From: Anthoceros angustus
Taxonomy: Eukaryota; Streptophyta; Anthocerotopsida; Anthocerotales; Anthocerotaceae
Reading direction: 5' to 3'
Assembly: GCA_010909165.1 (NCBI GenBank)
Contig: MU008163.1
Coordinates: forward strand, 992,001-1,056,000
Length of the DNA: 64,000 nucleotides
How positions within the stretch are numbered: position 1 is the first letter of the stretch; every line of letters begins with the position of its first letter. The translations under genes and the position numbers were made by a program. Below are positions 43,300-55,514 of this stretch, piece by piece. Under the pieces are notes generated by a model, which was given only the letters and a program-made list of their open reading frames with translations, ran no database searches and was not told the origin of the DNA.

Positions 43300-45760
43300 A
43301 TCGCTGCCTTCGAATTAACGCGGTGCCTCACGACTCTCCACCGGTTCCGATCACGTCGTGAGTGATCCCGTCCGACCTTTTGCGCGCCTGGGCCTCGCTG
43401 CCTTCACCTTAGCCTCGCTGCTTGGTGTAGGTCAACCGCCTCGGCCAAGTCACGGGCGTTCTCCGCCCGCCTGTCCTCCTCCGCCTCCTTCTGCCTCCGC
43501 CCCACGTTTGCGAGAGGTCTTCACTGCAGATGCTTGGGCCTCGCTGCTTGTTGTTTCACGTGTGAAGAACCTGGCCCGGCCCCGCCGGCCTGGCCTCGCT
43601 CCGCCTGGCTGCTTTCCCTCCTCGATCCGGCGAGGACTCCGCCTTTCTTTGCCCCGGCCGCCTTCACCGCCCTTGGAGTTCCACCATCCTCCTCCGGGTG
43701 GCCTCCACTTCGGTCTTCCAGCATTTTGAGGTCGCCAAAGATACCGTCCCATGACGGTAGCTAAACCCGCGTTCCTCCACGGCCACTGGGAGATGCCCAG
43801 AAGTCCTTGGTGGGCGCGGCATCTCCGGGTCCGTCAAGGATCATAGCCCCGAGCGAGTCCGGACCGGGTTCTCCGGATCAGTCGGGACCCGAGTCCTGGT
43901 CCGGAGCCTCACCCTCCTTGGCCCTCTTGGCGCATGAGCTCCTTTTCCGCCTCTTTCTCCTGGGCTTGAGGGGTGAAGGAGTCCGAGCTGGCCCTTTTCC
44001 TCTCCCCTTCGGAGCAGGACGGCTGCAAGGCGCGCTGACCTCCCGCCTCCTTGGGCAGCGTCCTTTCTCGCCTCCCCACGCCTCTTGACTTCTTGCACTC
44101 CTGGCGTGGGTAAGGGCACTGCACCTTCCGAGGTGCTGGTAGGCGGCACCGTCTTCCGCCTCTTCGGCTCCCGACGAGTTCGGCCGGGGCTCGCGGCCGT
44201 CGTGGTTGTTGGTCGGCCCTGCCGGTCTTTGGCCTGGAGCCGCCAACGCCCTTCCCAGCCCCTCCTCAGGCTGCCGCCCGAGGGGCACCAAAAGGAGGGA
44301 AGGGGGAATCTCCTCCCAAACTTCCCTAGGTGGCGAGGGAGTCCGTTCCAGGCGTATGGAGTCTGGAATGCCTTCCCCTGCCTTCCTCCGGACTCTCTCT
44401 CTTGCCGGCGGACCTCCGCCTCGGCCTTCCCCTCCTAGGGGCGCCAACCCTTTCTTCAGGGCTCGTTCCTCCTCACCCTTCTTGAGGAGCCCCCGCCATG
44501 GATCAAGAACGCGGCGTCGGCGCCGATGGAGGTGGCTTCTCACACCTCAGTTTGCGAGCCTCCTGACTGATCCTTCCGTGAATTATCTTCCCCAATCTGC
44601 TTTTTTCCGCAGTCGTGGAGGAAGACCAAGAGATTATCACCAAGGTGATCCACCTTGTCAGATGTTCCAAAGGACGATTATTTTCGCCATCGCCTTACCT
44701 CTTGTCCAGAGCTCCGACACGCCCATCCGTTCGAGGATCGCTGTGTCCCTGGGCGTAGGAGGGCCGCCCTAGCCGCTTCCACCTTCCCCTTTACCTTCAG
44801 GGGCTCCGGCACCACACCTCCTACCTCCTCCACTGGGCGGCGATAGACTGCCCTCAGGACTTCCACCGTCCATCTTTTCGGGTCCTCTCGCAAGTTCCTG
44901 GAGCGGACCTCCTTCCTTGCCACCGCCAGCATCTTCCGGGCGTATTCCCGGACCATGGTGACGCTATCGTAGGTCCAAACCGCCTGGAAGATGTCCAGTG
45001 CCACCCTCGACCGGGCCTCCGCCTCGAGCCATGGACCAAATCAGGCCCTGTCACAATGTTGCGCCCTCCAGGCTGCACCCACTCCTCCGACGCTTGGGTG
45101 CCATCGCTGGCCGCTTGTTTGCTCCCTGAATTTGAGGCGCGCTGCGCCTCTCTCCGCTATGCTAGCTCCTTCCTCCGTGAAATCAAGCCGCTGGGGACAC
45201 CTTGGCGCAAGAAGAGACTCCGCCAAAGAGCCGGATGTCTGAGGAGGAGCGCGAATCGCAAAGAGGTTTGGGAGAATGACTTCCCGCCACGCCTTTCTTC
45301 TCGAGAGTAACCCACGGAAGGACGGCTCTTCACCGTCCGCAACCGCTGTGGGTCCGCATGGCTTACTCCCTACACGCTTTAGACTTACGCCACAGACTTA
45401 GCCTTACGCCTGGCCGCACCCGGAGCGTGAATACCGCCATAACGGCCACCGGGCTAGGCACGGTCCGCTCACTGCATGCCCGACCTCCACTGTACGGGCC
45501 CACGTGGCGCCCGCCGCCTAGTCTGGCCCTCACGACTCAATTCTAAGTTACTTCCCGTGTACTTATCCTGCTCGACTCCGAGGGTCCGGACTTACCTCAC
45601 AGACTCAAGGACATCCGGGGCTTCTCCGGACTTGCTCCGAAGTGTAGTCCGGAGCTTCTCCGGACTTACTTCCTCCTTTCCGCCTTATTTATCCTTCGTT
45701 CCTACGAAAAAAACAAAAACCCTACTTATTTCCTAACCCCCCAGGGAAGTCCGTAGCCCA
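43300..45760. other. GC-rich block, unclassified retrotransposon-like
   Basis: Long frames on both strands here follow from high GC and are rich in Pro, Arg and Gly. The most protein-like is on minus at 45004-44678 (AVWTYDSVTMVREYARKMLA), which could be a gag piece. The 45580-45720 end, with 'ccggacttacttcctccttt' followed by an A-rich run, resembles an LTR edge. No domain is named. Confidence 0.35.
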
Positions 45761-45812
45761 CATCCCGCAAAGGCCACTGCGGTCGACAGAGGGAGTTCTC
45801 GTAAAGGTGACC

Positions 45813-46504
45813 CCCTATTATGTCATTCTCGGCTTGGACATATTAATCATGATAAGCTTCTAGAGATGTCTAGGCAGGATTTATTGAGGGATAAGCTACC
45901 ACACTTTTCACAGACTACACCGTTATGTGAACCTTGTATATATGCTAAACAACGTAGCTTCCCCTATCCTACTCTACCTGCCCGTCGGGCTACTCAACCC
46001 TTAGAGTTGGTCCATGTTGATCTTTGTGGTCCACTCCCAGTCTCTTCACTTGGTGGCGCACTGCACTTTATGACTATAGTCGCTATACCTTTGCTATTCC
46101 GCTCAAGTTGAAGAGTGATTCCTTCGGCTCTTTTACTCCTTTTGTCACTGGTCGAGCAAACTTGCAAAGCTTCGTGCATTAGATCCGACAATGCAGAAAT
46201 TAAATCAATTCAAGGACACTGTGTTGAGAGGGGATTCTCCCATTTCCCCCTATACTTCCTAAAATGGGGTTGGCCGGGAAATCTGACTCGCCATGGCTAT
46301 GCTAGCTCACTACCTTCCCAAACCCTTTCGGGCGAATATCTGGAGTATCTGCGCAACAGGGTTCTTTCCAAGTCAGCTCCCGGCCAGACTCCCTTTGAGT
46401 CTTGGCATGGATATAAGCCTCTTATTACTCATCTTCGCATTTTCGGCTGGCACATACATTACCTGAAAAGTTACCTACTATTCAACAAGACACAAGAAAA
46501 CTAA
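45813..46504 (+). mobile_element. Ty1/copia integrase fragment
   Basis: It begins 'LGHINHDKLLEMSRQDLLRD', then PLCEPCIYAKQRSFPYPTLP, RATQPLELVHVDLCGPLPVS (the pre-integrase zinc site and first catalytic Asp region), then degenerate frames. Finally VLSKSAPGQTPFESWHGYKP with LRIFGWHI, the end of the copia integrase core (usually 'LRVFGC'). Stops and frame changes make it dead. RT is absent. It may be the lost part of the copia family at 15213, but there is no link in this window. Confidence 0.75.
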
Positions 46505-47000
46505 GTTATTTAACTCCTCTAAGACGGCATCCATGTGGTGAGACTGGTACTTAGGCATGTACTAATAGGCAGCTTGTACATATCATGCATGGTATAGCTA
46601 CGTGTCTTGGTGGTAGTACTTAAGCAAAGCCATCTTTTTTGGGCTGGGCTCTTCGGACATCACTATGTAACTCGAGTGGATTTGATCTGCGGTTCTATCG
46701 GGGAAAGGACCGTGACATCAGGCGAGACTCCACGCCCGAGTCCATCCGAGCCCTAGGTCTCAAGGAACCCTCGGTTGCGGCCCCCCTTCACCCTCTACTA
46801 CCTTTTCTCATCCAGAACATGACCAGAACGACTTGACTGGGGTATAGTACCACAACCAGTTCTGGAGCCAATGACGGAATGGTTGTTTAGTGTAACGATC
46901 GAATGCCACAAGGGGTGCGTGTTTTGTTGACGGAATGTGTGATATAATATCACCATATGTATCAGGATTTCAATTTCTGTTTTCGGTTGTAAAACCGGAA
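46505..47000. other. Intergenic, no gene recognised
   Basis: Copia flank on the left and 3' flank of the PPR gene on the right. Nothing recognisable. Confidence 0.4.
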
Positions 47001-47005
47001 GACCT

Positions 47006-49609
47006 TCATGAGCTGTAGCACACACCGTCCTTTGAGGACGTGGGATTATCGGCTACGAAGCTGTGCACACTTCCGTTCATGTCTGCCCACAAACTCTGGC
47101 CTGCCTCCTTGCGTGCCCCTATTCCTGTTCTCCTCCCCTGCATCTTCTGTGCCTCCTCCCACATCTGGGCACCAGTGTATATGCCCGACATCAGGACGTA
47201 TGCTGCCGTATCTTTCTCATCCAGCCTCACTGCTTCATTGAAAGCGTGGAGTCCCACCTCCACGTTGCTCCACAGTCGGCAAGCACCCAACAGAGTGTGC
47301 CACACTGCAGCATCAGGCGGTACAGGCATCGTCCTCAACACGGCTAGTGCCTCGTTGAGGAGGCCTGCACGACCCAGGAGGTCCACCATGCATGTGTAGT
47401 GCTCCATCGTGGGGACGAGGCAGTACTGCCTGCCCATAGCCTCGAAGTGCTTTCTTCCCTTGCTCACTAGACCAGCATGGTTGCACACTGTAAGTATACT
47501 AAGGAATGTAATGCCGTTCGGCTGTATGCCATGTTCTCGCATTTTGTGAAACAAGTTGAAGACCGCTTCGCTGTCTCCTAGACGAGTGTATCCTGCAATC
47601 AGTGTGTTCCAGGTGACGATGTCTTTTTCCGGCATTGCATCGAAAACGTGATGGGCGTCGTTCATGCTCCCACACTTTCCGTACATGTTTATCAAACCTA
47701 AGGCTACGGAGGCTTTAGCCTGAAGCCCTTGTTTGGAAATCTCGACATGAAGCTGCCTTCCCTGATGCAAGGCAGCCACACTTGCACATGCCTGCAGGAG
47801 GCACACAAATGTCACGGAATCTGGCACAGCTATACCTTCTTGTTGCATACCATGGTAGAGATGAAGAGCTGCCTGACCCATCCCCTGCTGCGAGTACCCT
47901 GCTATCAGAGCAGTCCATGTCACCACATTCTTGTGATGAAGTCTGTCAAACGCCCTCTGAGCATCCTGTAAGCTGCCGCATTTTGCATACATGTTTACCA
48001 GGCTGGAACCTACAACCATATCAGCCTCAAGTCCCCGTTCTCCAATCTGTGAATGAAGCTGCTTCCCCTTCTCCAGAGCCGGAGGACCCGAACTCGCACA
48101 TGCCTGCAGGAGGCACGCAAACGTCACACAATTGCCTGCAGTGATGCCTTCCTTCTGCATAGCGCTGTAAAGACGCAAGGCTTCCTCTCCCCTGCCCTGC
48201 TGGGAATACCCTGCTATCATGGTATTCCATGCCACCATATCCTTCTTACCAAGCCCGTCAAACATTCTTTGAGCTTTTTCGAGGCTGCCACACTTCGCGT
48301 ACATGTTTACCAAACTGTTGGCTACGACCACATCAATCTGAAACCCCTGTTCTCCAATCTGCGCATGAAGCTGCTTCCCCATCTCCAAAGCCGATGCACC
48401 CACAGCTGCAGATGCCTGCAGGAGGCAAACAAATGTGACATAACTGGATGGCACGATGCCTTCTTCTTGCATAGCACTGTAAAGATGAAGGGCTTCTTGA
48501 CCCATGCCCTGCTGGGCATATCCTGCAATCAATGTGGTCCAAGTGACTACATTCTTCTGAGTGAGGCCGTCGAAGACATGCTGAGCATCCTCTAGGCTGC
48601 CACACTTTGCATACATGTTTACCAAACTGTTGGTTATACCCATGTCAATTTGAAGTCCCCGCTCTCTGATCTGCGCATGAAGCTGCTTTCCCCTCTCTAA
48701 AGCCCGGCTACCCAGACTTGTACATGCCTGCAGCAGGCACATAAACGTCACCGAAGTAGGGGCAGTGATGCCTTCTTGTTGCATGGCAGCATAAAGATGA
48801 AAGGCCTCGTGAACTCTGCCGTGCTGGGAATATCCTGCTAACATGGCATTCCAAGTCACCACATCCTTGCGAGGAAGCCCTTCAAACAATCTCCTCGCAT
48901 CTTCCAAGCCACCACACTTTGCATACATGTCAACCAAGCAGTTGTTAACGAATACATCAGGCTCAGCCGCACAGGCTAGGACATCAGCATGCACCTGCTG
49001 CCCAGTTTTCAAGTCTGCCTCCTTTGCACACGCCTGTAGGGCTGCCACAAACACATGCCCATCCGGCTTCACACTCGACCTGCACATCTGATGATAAAGT
49101 GCTATAGCCTGCTTAGCTTGTCCATGCTTAACGTGGGCAGAAATTATGGCAGACCACATGAAGGCAGTTGGCTCGCCAGCCACGGTGAACACATCCATCG
49201 CTTCCTGCAACATGCCATGAGATGCATACATTCGCAGGATGTGGTTGCACAAGAACGTGTCCGATTCATACCCCTTTTGCACCGTAAATGCATGGACGCG
49301 GCGACCCAGAACAAGATCCCTCTTCACTGCACAACCCTTGAGGACGGTATAAAATAGGGATTTGGAAACAGAGCAGTCTGTCTGCACCAGAGCTCCTAAA
49401 GCCTGAACAGCCTCGTCGAGATGGCCCTCGTGACATAGCTTGGTCACAGTTTCAGCCATCACCTCCTGGCTGGAAGATCCGTGTCCAGCAAGGCTCAGGC
49501 TCGCCAAGGTGCTCCATCTGGCAGCTCCCTTGTTTGCCAATGGTGGCTTCCTCGAAGTCGGGGAACCCAGAGCTCGTCCAAGAATACCTGTTAACCTCCT
49601 GACCGCCAT
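47006..49609 (-). CDS. PLS-class pentatricopeptide repeat protein, E/E+ type, organellar
   Basis: Intronless 867-codon frame from ATG at 49609. The N-terminus (MAVRRLTGILGRALGSPTSR) is Arg/Ser-rich without early acids, fitting a mitochondrial or dual-targeting presequence. From about residue 50 to 740 it is a run of PLS repeats, with repeated blocks of the kind LVNMYAKCGSLEDAQHVFDG, KNVVTWTTLIAGYAQQGMGQ and SYVTFVCLLQA. The E/E+ region follows (SKGRKHFEAMGRQYCLVPTM, then DLLGRAGLLNEALAVLRTMP, YVLMSGIYTGAQMWEEAQKM, SVHSFVADNP). It stops just where a DYW deaminase domain would begin. Such proteins bind specific organellar transcripts, usually for C-to-U editing. It probably needs a DYW partner in trans, or is 3' truncated. 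Other PPR remnants in the window resemble it. Confidence 0.9.
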   Translation of the reverse strand: MAVRRLTGILGRALGSPTSRKPPLANKGAARWSTLASLSLAGHGSSSQEVMAETVTKLCHEGHLDEAVQALGALVQTDCSVSKSLFYTVLKGCAVKRDLVLGRRVHAFTVQKGYESDTFLCNHILRMYASHGMLQEAMDVFTVAGEPTAFMWSAIISAHVKHGQAKQAIALYHQMCRSSVKPDGHVFVAALQACAKEADLKTGQQVHADVLACAAEPDVFVNNCLVDMYAKCGGLEDARRLFEGLPRKDVVTWNAMLAGYSQHGRVHEAFHLYAAMQQEGITAPTSVTFMCLLQACTSLGSRALERGKQLHAQIRERGLQIDMGITNSLVNMYAKCGSLEDAQHVFDGLTQKNVVTWTTLIAGYAQQGMGQEALHLYSAMQEEGIVPSSYVTFVCLLQASAAVGASALEMGKQLHAQIGEQGFQIDVVVANSLVNMYAKCGSLEKAQRMFDGLGKKDMVAWNTMIAGYSQQGRGEEALRLYSAMQKEGITAGNCVTFACLLQACASSGPPALEKGKQLHSQIGERGLEADMVVGSSLVNMYAKCGSLQDAQRAFDRLHHKNVVTWTALIAGYSQQGMGQAALHLYHGMQQEGIAVPDSVTFVCLLQACASVAALHQGRQLHVEISKQGLQAKASVALGLINMYGKCGSMNDAHHVFDAMPEKDIVTWNTLIAGYTRLGDSEAVFNLFHKMREHGIQPNGITFLSILTVCNHAGLVSKGRKHFEAMGRQYCLVPTMEHYTCMVDLLGRAGLLNEALAVLRTMPVPPDAAVWHTLLGACRLWSNVEVGLHAFNEAVRLDEKDTAAYVLMSGIYTGAQMWEEAQKMQGRRTGIGARKEAGQSLWADMNGSVHSFVADNPTSSKDGVCYSS

Positions 49610-49689
49610 CGCTGACAGCAGGAAGCCCAGAACCTATGCATGGATGCAAGGCACCTCGAGCATCACACGCGATTGACAGCACCATGACG

Positions 49690-50200
49690 TGATGCCGTTC
49701 GTACGTTCAGCAAGATGGCATTTTTTTCCAGATGCGGTGTGTACGCTCGCTGCTCAAACATGTGTGTTGGGATTGCAGAAGCACGGATGCTTGCCCATGG
49801 TTGTGGAGTCTTTCAACAGCCACTGGAATCATGGGCAAAGTAGGTGTAGCATTTCAGTTTTTCCTTAAAAAGTTCATAAGTCTCTCCTTCTACACAACAG
49901 CGAATTGGTTGCAACAACTATCGAGCAATATTTACTTGGTAAGTTAAAACGCACAGATCTCTGGCTTTAACTGTATCTGGAAGCGTTCTGCTGAAACCTA
50001 CAGCTCTGGATAAGTTAGAGCCATAGAGCTACGACGACTTTGAAACCTTGCCTGCCGAGCTTCTATCCGCATGGATCATGCTTTCGATGTAAAACTCCCC
50101 AGCTCGGTATGAAGACCGCACCTGCCGTGAAACATCACTTCAAGCTCAGAAGAAGACTTCCAATGCCACAAGTCAAAGGCAAACACCTCAAAGGTTACTC
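49690..50200. other. Intergenic between PPR and lipoyl synthase genes
   Basis: No ORF with recognisable product. It holds the PPR 5' flank and the lipoyl synthase 3' flank. Confidence 0.45.
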
Positions 50201-50205
50201 AGCTA

Positions 50206-51911
50206 TCACCCATTAAAAAAAAACGAATGTGTTTGAAGCCTTACGAGGGGTCCACTCGCTACATATCTGAAGCCAATGGATTCACCATATTCTCTCCAAG
50301 CATCAAACTTCTCTGGCGTGACATATTCCTTAACTGTCAAATGAAGCGGGGTCGGCTGTGCAATAGAGAGGAGCTGTACGTCAGTCCTCGATTTTGGTTT
50401 AGGGAGCCCAGCAGCAAGATAATTTCACTGGCTGAAATGCCAGCTTTCGACATACCTGTAGGTACTGGCCAAGGGTAAGAATGTCCACTCCGACTTGTCG
50501 AAGATCGTGCATTGTCTGCTTGACTTCATCATCGGTTTCACCAAGTCCTAGCATGATGGATGACTTTGTCACCATACCTTCCTTTGCTTGCTTTGCATGC
50601 TTTAACACAGACAAGCTCTGATCATATCTGCAAACAGAGAGCAACTGATGCGTCAGCCTGCTATTCAGAAGTTTTCCATTTCCTGCGTCACGTCCATGAT
50701 TCTCTCAATGCTCACAACGTACCCTGCACGTGGGTCTCGCACAATCCGTTGCAGCCGATTGACTGTCTCAATGTTGTGAGCAAAGACATCCAGACCGGAG
50801 GTTGCAACTATGTCCACTGCATCCAAATCCCCTCTGAAATCAGATACCAAACACTCCACCAATATGTCCGGCTTGAGTTCCTGCCATTCAGCCTTGGACT
50901 CAGCATGTTTTCAGAGAACCCGTTGCCAAACAAAAACCATAACCAAGCAAAGTGAAACTGCAGAAAACAGAACGGAAAAAGTCCAAGGGTGTACTTAGCA
51001 TACACCCAACTATACACGTATGACACCTTAAGTGATTTGACTGTCCGGGCAAAGTGATTGCTGCCACCATCGGGCATGTCATCTCGGTCTACGCTTGTTA
51101 GAACGATATAACCCACACTGCCACGAGAAAAACAAAACAGACCACCAACATAAACTTCAGGCCAATTCACAACGACTCGCACCGTTCCAAACCTTCACGT
51201 GCTTTGAAGCACTTCACAAACAGGCTGAAAAATGTTACCCCCAGCTTGCAATCGCTGCAGCCGTATTCTCGGGCTCCACAGGATCCGGAGGAGCAGGATT
51301 TTTGCTCGTAGCAACGGCACAGAACCGGCAACCACGAGTGCATGTATCTCCAAGCAGCATTATGGTGGCCGTCCCTATCCCATCTCCTTCTCCTCCAGCT
51401 CCGCCCCCTCCATTCCAGCACTGACGCAAACCACAGCAAACAATAAAAACATCAGCCACGAATTTCAATATCAAACTCCAAAATAGAGGAAAAAACAAGA
51501 GCACAAGTCCCGACTAACCTCACCGATGTTGGGACACTGTGCTTCCTCACAAACGGTGTTCAATTTGAGTCCGGAAAGCGATTCCTTGAGCTCAGTATAC
51601 CTTTCTCCCTGAGGCGCTCTCTGCCTGAGCCAGCCAGGCTTCTTCACAGTCGGATCTCGGCCAGTGTAAGGCCCCAGCCCTCCCGGATATGCATTCCCCG
51701 CCTTCACGCTGGACTGGAACAAGGAGGAGGGACTGGAGTCGGAAGAAGATGGTGCGGAGGAGGTCGAGGGTTTGGATGTGTCTACACCTTCAGCACGCAC
51801 TCGCAGCACATACTCTGCGGCTCTTGGGCTTGTATGCGAGGCGACCAGGAGCTGTGACTGCTGCAAAGACAAGGCCGAGGCAGAAGACAAAGCTAGTGCA
51901 GCTGCTGCCAT
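50206..51911 (-). CDS. LIP1P: Plastidial lipoyl synthase (radical SAM)
   Basis: Six exons, complement of 51911-51519, 51420-51239, 51117-51027, 50880-50723, 50627-50456 and 50355-50206. All introns are GT-AG and phases agree, giving 381 aa. The Ser/Ala-rich N-terminus (about residues 1-60) is a plastid transit peptide. The auxiliary cluster site is Cys121-x4-Cys126-x5-Cys132 ([12 protein letters not shown], spanning the first splice). The radical SAM site is Cys158-x3-Cys162-x2-Cys165 (CTRGCRFC). Later blocks [28 protein letters not shown] and [14 protein letters not shown] are standard for LipA. It inserts two sulfurs into protein-bound octanoyl groups, in plastids for pyruvate dehydrogenase. 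Odd: the C-terminus reads [15 protein letters not shown], not the usual GPLVRSSY; one base is probably missing at about 50239. Confidence 0.93.
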
Positions 51912-52183
51912 GGCTGCTTGTGTGCCGGACCTGCAACACTCATGCAATCCACTCGAGGCCTAAAGCTTCAACGAAAACCATCCAAGAATTCAGCTTGAAG
52001 AGCAGATCCATCCATCGATCGCTAGGAAGAATTCGGAGGATGTCCCCTCGGAACTGTTTGTGCAGCATCGGCCTTGTCGCCTGGGCGATGTCCGCTAAGC
52101 TGTCATTTCGGAGCTTTTATTGATTCGGTTTCACACGGGCAATAAGTCTCGCTGAATACAGAAAGAAGTCTCGAGCCTCTAGG

Positions 52184-52257
52184 TCTCATTTCAGGAAAGT
52201 CTATATATGTTATCTTAGGCTCTCATTTCAGGAAAGGAAAGTCTATATATGTTATCT
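52184..52257. repeat. Short direct duplication in RPS13 promoter
   Basis: The stretch 'tctcatttcagg' to 'gtctatatatgttatct' occurs twice (52184-52215 and 52221-52257), giving two TATA-like 'tatatat' sites about 43 bp apart, roughly 150-200 bp upstream of the RPS13 start codon. Confidence 0.8.
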
Positions 52258-52260
52258 ACG

Positions 52261-52268
52261 AACCCTAA
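52261..52268. promoter_or_regulatory. Telo-box (AACCCTAA) upstream of RPS13
   Basis: AACCCTAA lies 143 bp before the RPS13 start codon. The telo-box is a known, common element near the transcription start of plant ribosomal protein genes. The call rests on the exact word and the context. Confidence 0.5.
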
Positions 52269-52410
52269 GATGGCCAGCCCCTCCCTCGTGCTCTACGTAT
52301 TCTTCCTTGCCCGAGCGTGAAGGCTCATTAGCGAAAACCCTCGGCTCCGCCTTCGGCTGCGCAGTTCCCCAGCAGCGGCGCGGCGCAGTGGTCCGAATAG
52401 ACTTGCCACC

Positions 52411-53369
<959 letters not shown>

Positions 53370-54289
53370 AGCGCCTCAACAGCTTTAGCTATCCGGCTCC
53401 ATAAAGTTTGGGGAAGGCATGCCAACTGTGCAGAGGATTTGCACGAATCTGGCCTTAACACCCCCACGGCTGTAAAACAGTTGTAGTGCAGTTTTAGAAG
53501 CCTTAATTGTGGGAATGTAAACGCATCTTTTTGTTGAGTGAGTTTGATTGGCATTTGCGCGTTCTGGCCGCTGGTCTCTCGCTGTGATGCGGTTGGCCCT
53601 GTCGGGGCCTACTTTTCAGTTTCGTTATTTCGCCGGACTGATGTGTGATGAATTGGAAGCACTTCAGCCCATTACGCTGGGGTTCGATGATCGTCCTGAA
53701 TGCCGCGCGCACTTGTCATCACCCAGAAGGACTGACGGAAAATGGACTTGTTGGCCTAGCCTGTGAGACTAAAGCACTAAAGAGGTGTGCCACAAGGTTC
53801 TCTTCCTCGAATTCACTCAATGTCCTAATCCTGTACCTTGACATTCTCTTTCTCAAAATTCTACCGAACGATTTTTCGTTTTGAGAAATGTAAGAGGTAT
53901 ATCAAAATGGTTCTCTAATGGCAATAAGAGTTTTGCTTGGTAAGTTTACCATGTACACAAACCATGGAACGAGGTTCTCTTAAAAATGGTTATCTAATAA
54001 CACTAAGAGTTTGCTTGGTAAGTTTATCATGTACACAAGACCATGAAATGGAATTTGAACACATGCTTTTTTGGACCAATACTGGAAACTAAAGACTTAG
54101 ACTAACAACAACAACAACTCTTGATATGTCCGAAAAAGGAAAGATCAATTACCTATCTAAAAAGACCTATGGTAGATAAAATAAATATTCCAAATGGCAA
54201 GTCGTAGCTAGGGGAATTGCCAGATTCAACTTACGTCATCTAGGTCATGAATCATTGTAGCAGCATCATACAACGTCAACAATAACAAT
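53370..54289. other. Intergenic, repeat-like on the right
   Basis: RPS13 3' flank. The stretch 'cctaatcctgta..attctctttctcaaa' near 53825 echoes 890-925. A direct repeat 'gagtttgcttggtaagttta' occurs near 53927 and 54007. No gene is recognised. Confidence 0.4.
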
Positions 54290-54490
54290 TATATTTATGT
54301 CCATACAGGGAGGAAAGAATCGCACTATTTTTCTTCATGAGAAAGCTATGAAGAATATAAATAAAGTTTGAATGAAAAATGTTAAGCACCCAATCTAAAT
54401 GAGGGTAGCCTAACATGTGCTCATTGGAATAGGGCATTTAGCATGAGAGACTCAAGCGGCATGAGCCCTAACCCCTAACCCCTAACCCCC
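54290..54490 (+). repeat. LINE-tail-like AT-rich repeat, copy 2, ending in telomere-like CCCCTAA units
   Basis: Direct match of 710-905. It ends in three 'cccctaa' units (54468-54490), a variant of the plant telomere word. The same position in copy 1 has only a single 'ccctaat', so the units expanded in this copy. Confidence 0.65.
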
Positions 54491-54494
54491 TTGA

Positions 54495-55510
54495 GACATA
54501 TCCTAGGCGCAGGTTTGAAATTCCCAGAAACAACACGATTATATAACCAAAGAGAATAAGCTGCGCAAAGAATCATCCTGAGTGCCGTTAATGTGGCCAC
54601 TAAGCTATTTCTTTAGAAAGTCTGATTAGGATAGGAGATTCCCGATGAAAGCTACTACCCTGAACTCATATTCGCTAAAAAAAAAAATAAAAGTATGAAA
54701 ATTGGAATGACGGTAACTAACCCTCCATCATATTTAACAAGTCGAGTCTTATATGTCAATCATATAGAGCACCAACACATGAACCCTCAACTCAGTCATC
54801 AACTGGATCCGGATGCACGCAGCGCGATTATCCACACCGAGATGCATTGAGCTCAGTATGATTGAAGACCTAGGTAGCTCAAACAGGATGCAACGGACCC
54901 CGCTAGCTTCTGGAAAGAAAAGAGAGTGCCAAGCCTCCATTGATTCAATGCAAAGGAGGAGGAGGAAGAAGAGAATGTGGAAAATTGCAAGCACTTTGAC
55001 GCATTGAATGGTTTCACTTTGCACACATGCTTCACAGCACTTTTAGTTATGCCCACTCCGCAAGTTGGAAAAACACACAAAAAGAACGTGAGCAAAAAGT
55101 TGAAAGGAAGACTCTTTCTTGAAGCAAGAAGCTTTCGTAAAGTACCAACTCCGGACAAGATAAAGAAAAATGTGTGTTAAAGCTTTAATACATAAGCACC
55201 AAATTTATTCCAATATAGATATAATGTTTTTTATCAAAAAAATTCAAAGCTCAATTACTTTAATTTACATCCCCTTGGCACTGAAATGTACATATCTATC
55301 ATGAACCAATTGTTTTACTTCATCAAATTGTAAGTATGTTTTATACCTTCCAACAAAGTGGGAGGTAAGTACCCTAGGAAGTGCTAATTTCTTGAGTACC
55401 TAGTTGTTTTCTTGAATAACTATAATATCTCCAATTGTAGTAATCTAGAACTAAATAAGGAAACTTGAACACAAAGAAAGCGACTCAAGTAAGATCACCA
55501 GATACCAATC
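54495..55510. other. Intergenic, AT-rich, no gene recognised
   Basis: Several short frames occur on both strands. A minus-strand frame at 55024-54749 has a hydrophobic start and no recognisable domain. The right part is the 3' flank of the second phytocyanin gene. Confidence 0.35.
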
Positions 55511-55514
55511 TGTT

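Noticed and set aside
43300-45300. A 221-codon minus-strand frame (44543-43878) and others as host genes
   Set aside because: Composition is low-complexity Arg/Pro/Gly/Glu and both strands are equally open, with no recognised domain. It sits in a retrotransposon cluster.
47715-48605. Plus-strand frames across the PPR gene
   Set aside because: They are antisense shadows that repeat because the PPR repeats do.
54749-55158. Minus-strand hydrophobic frames as a small membrane protein
   Set aside because: Two overlapping frames, no homology recognised, and AT-rich flanks. Not enough to call a gene.
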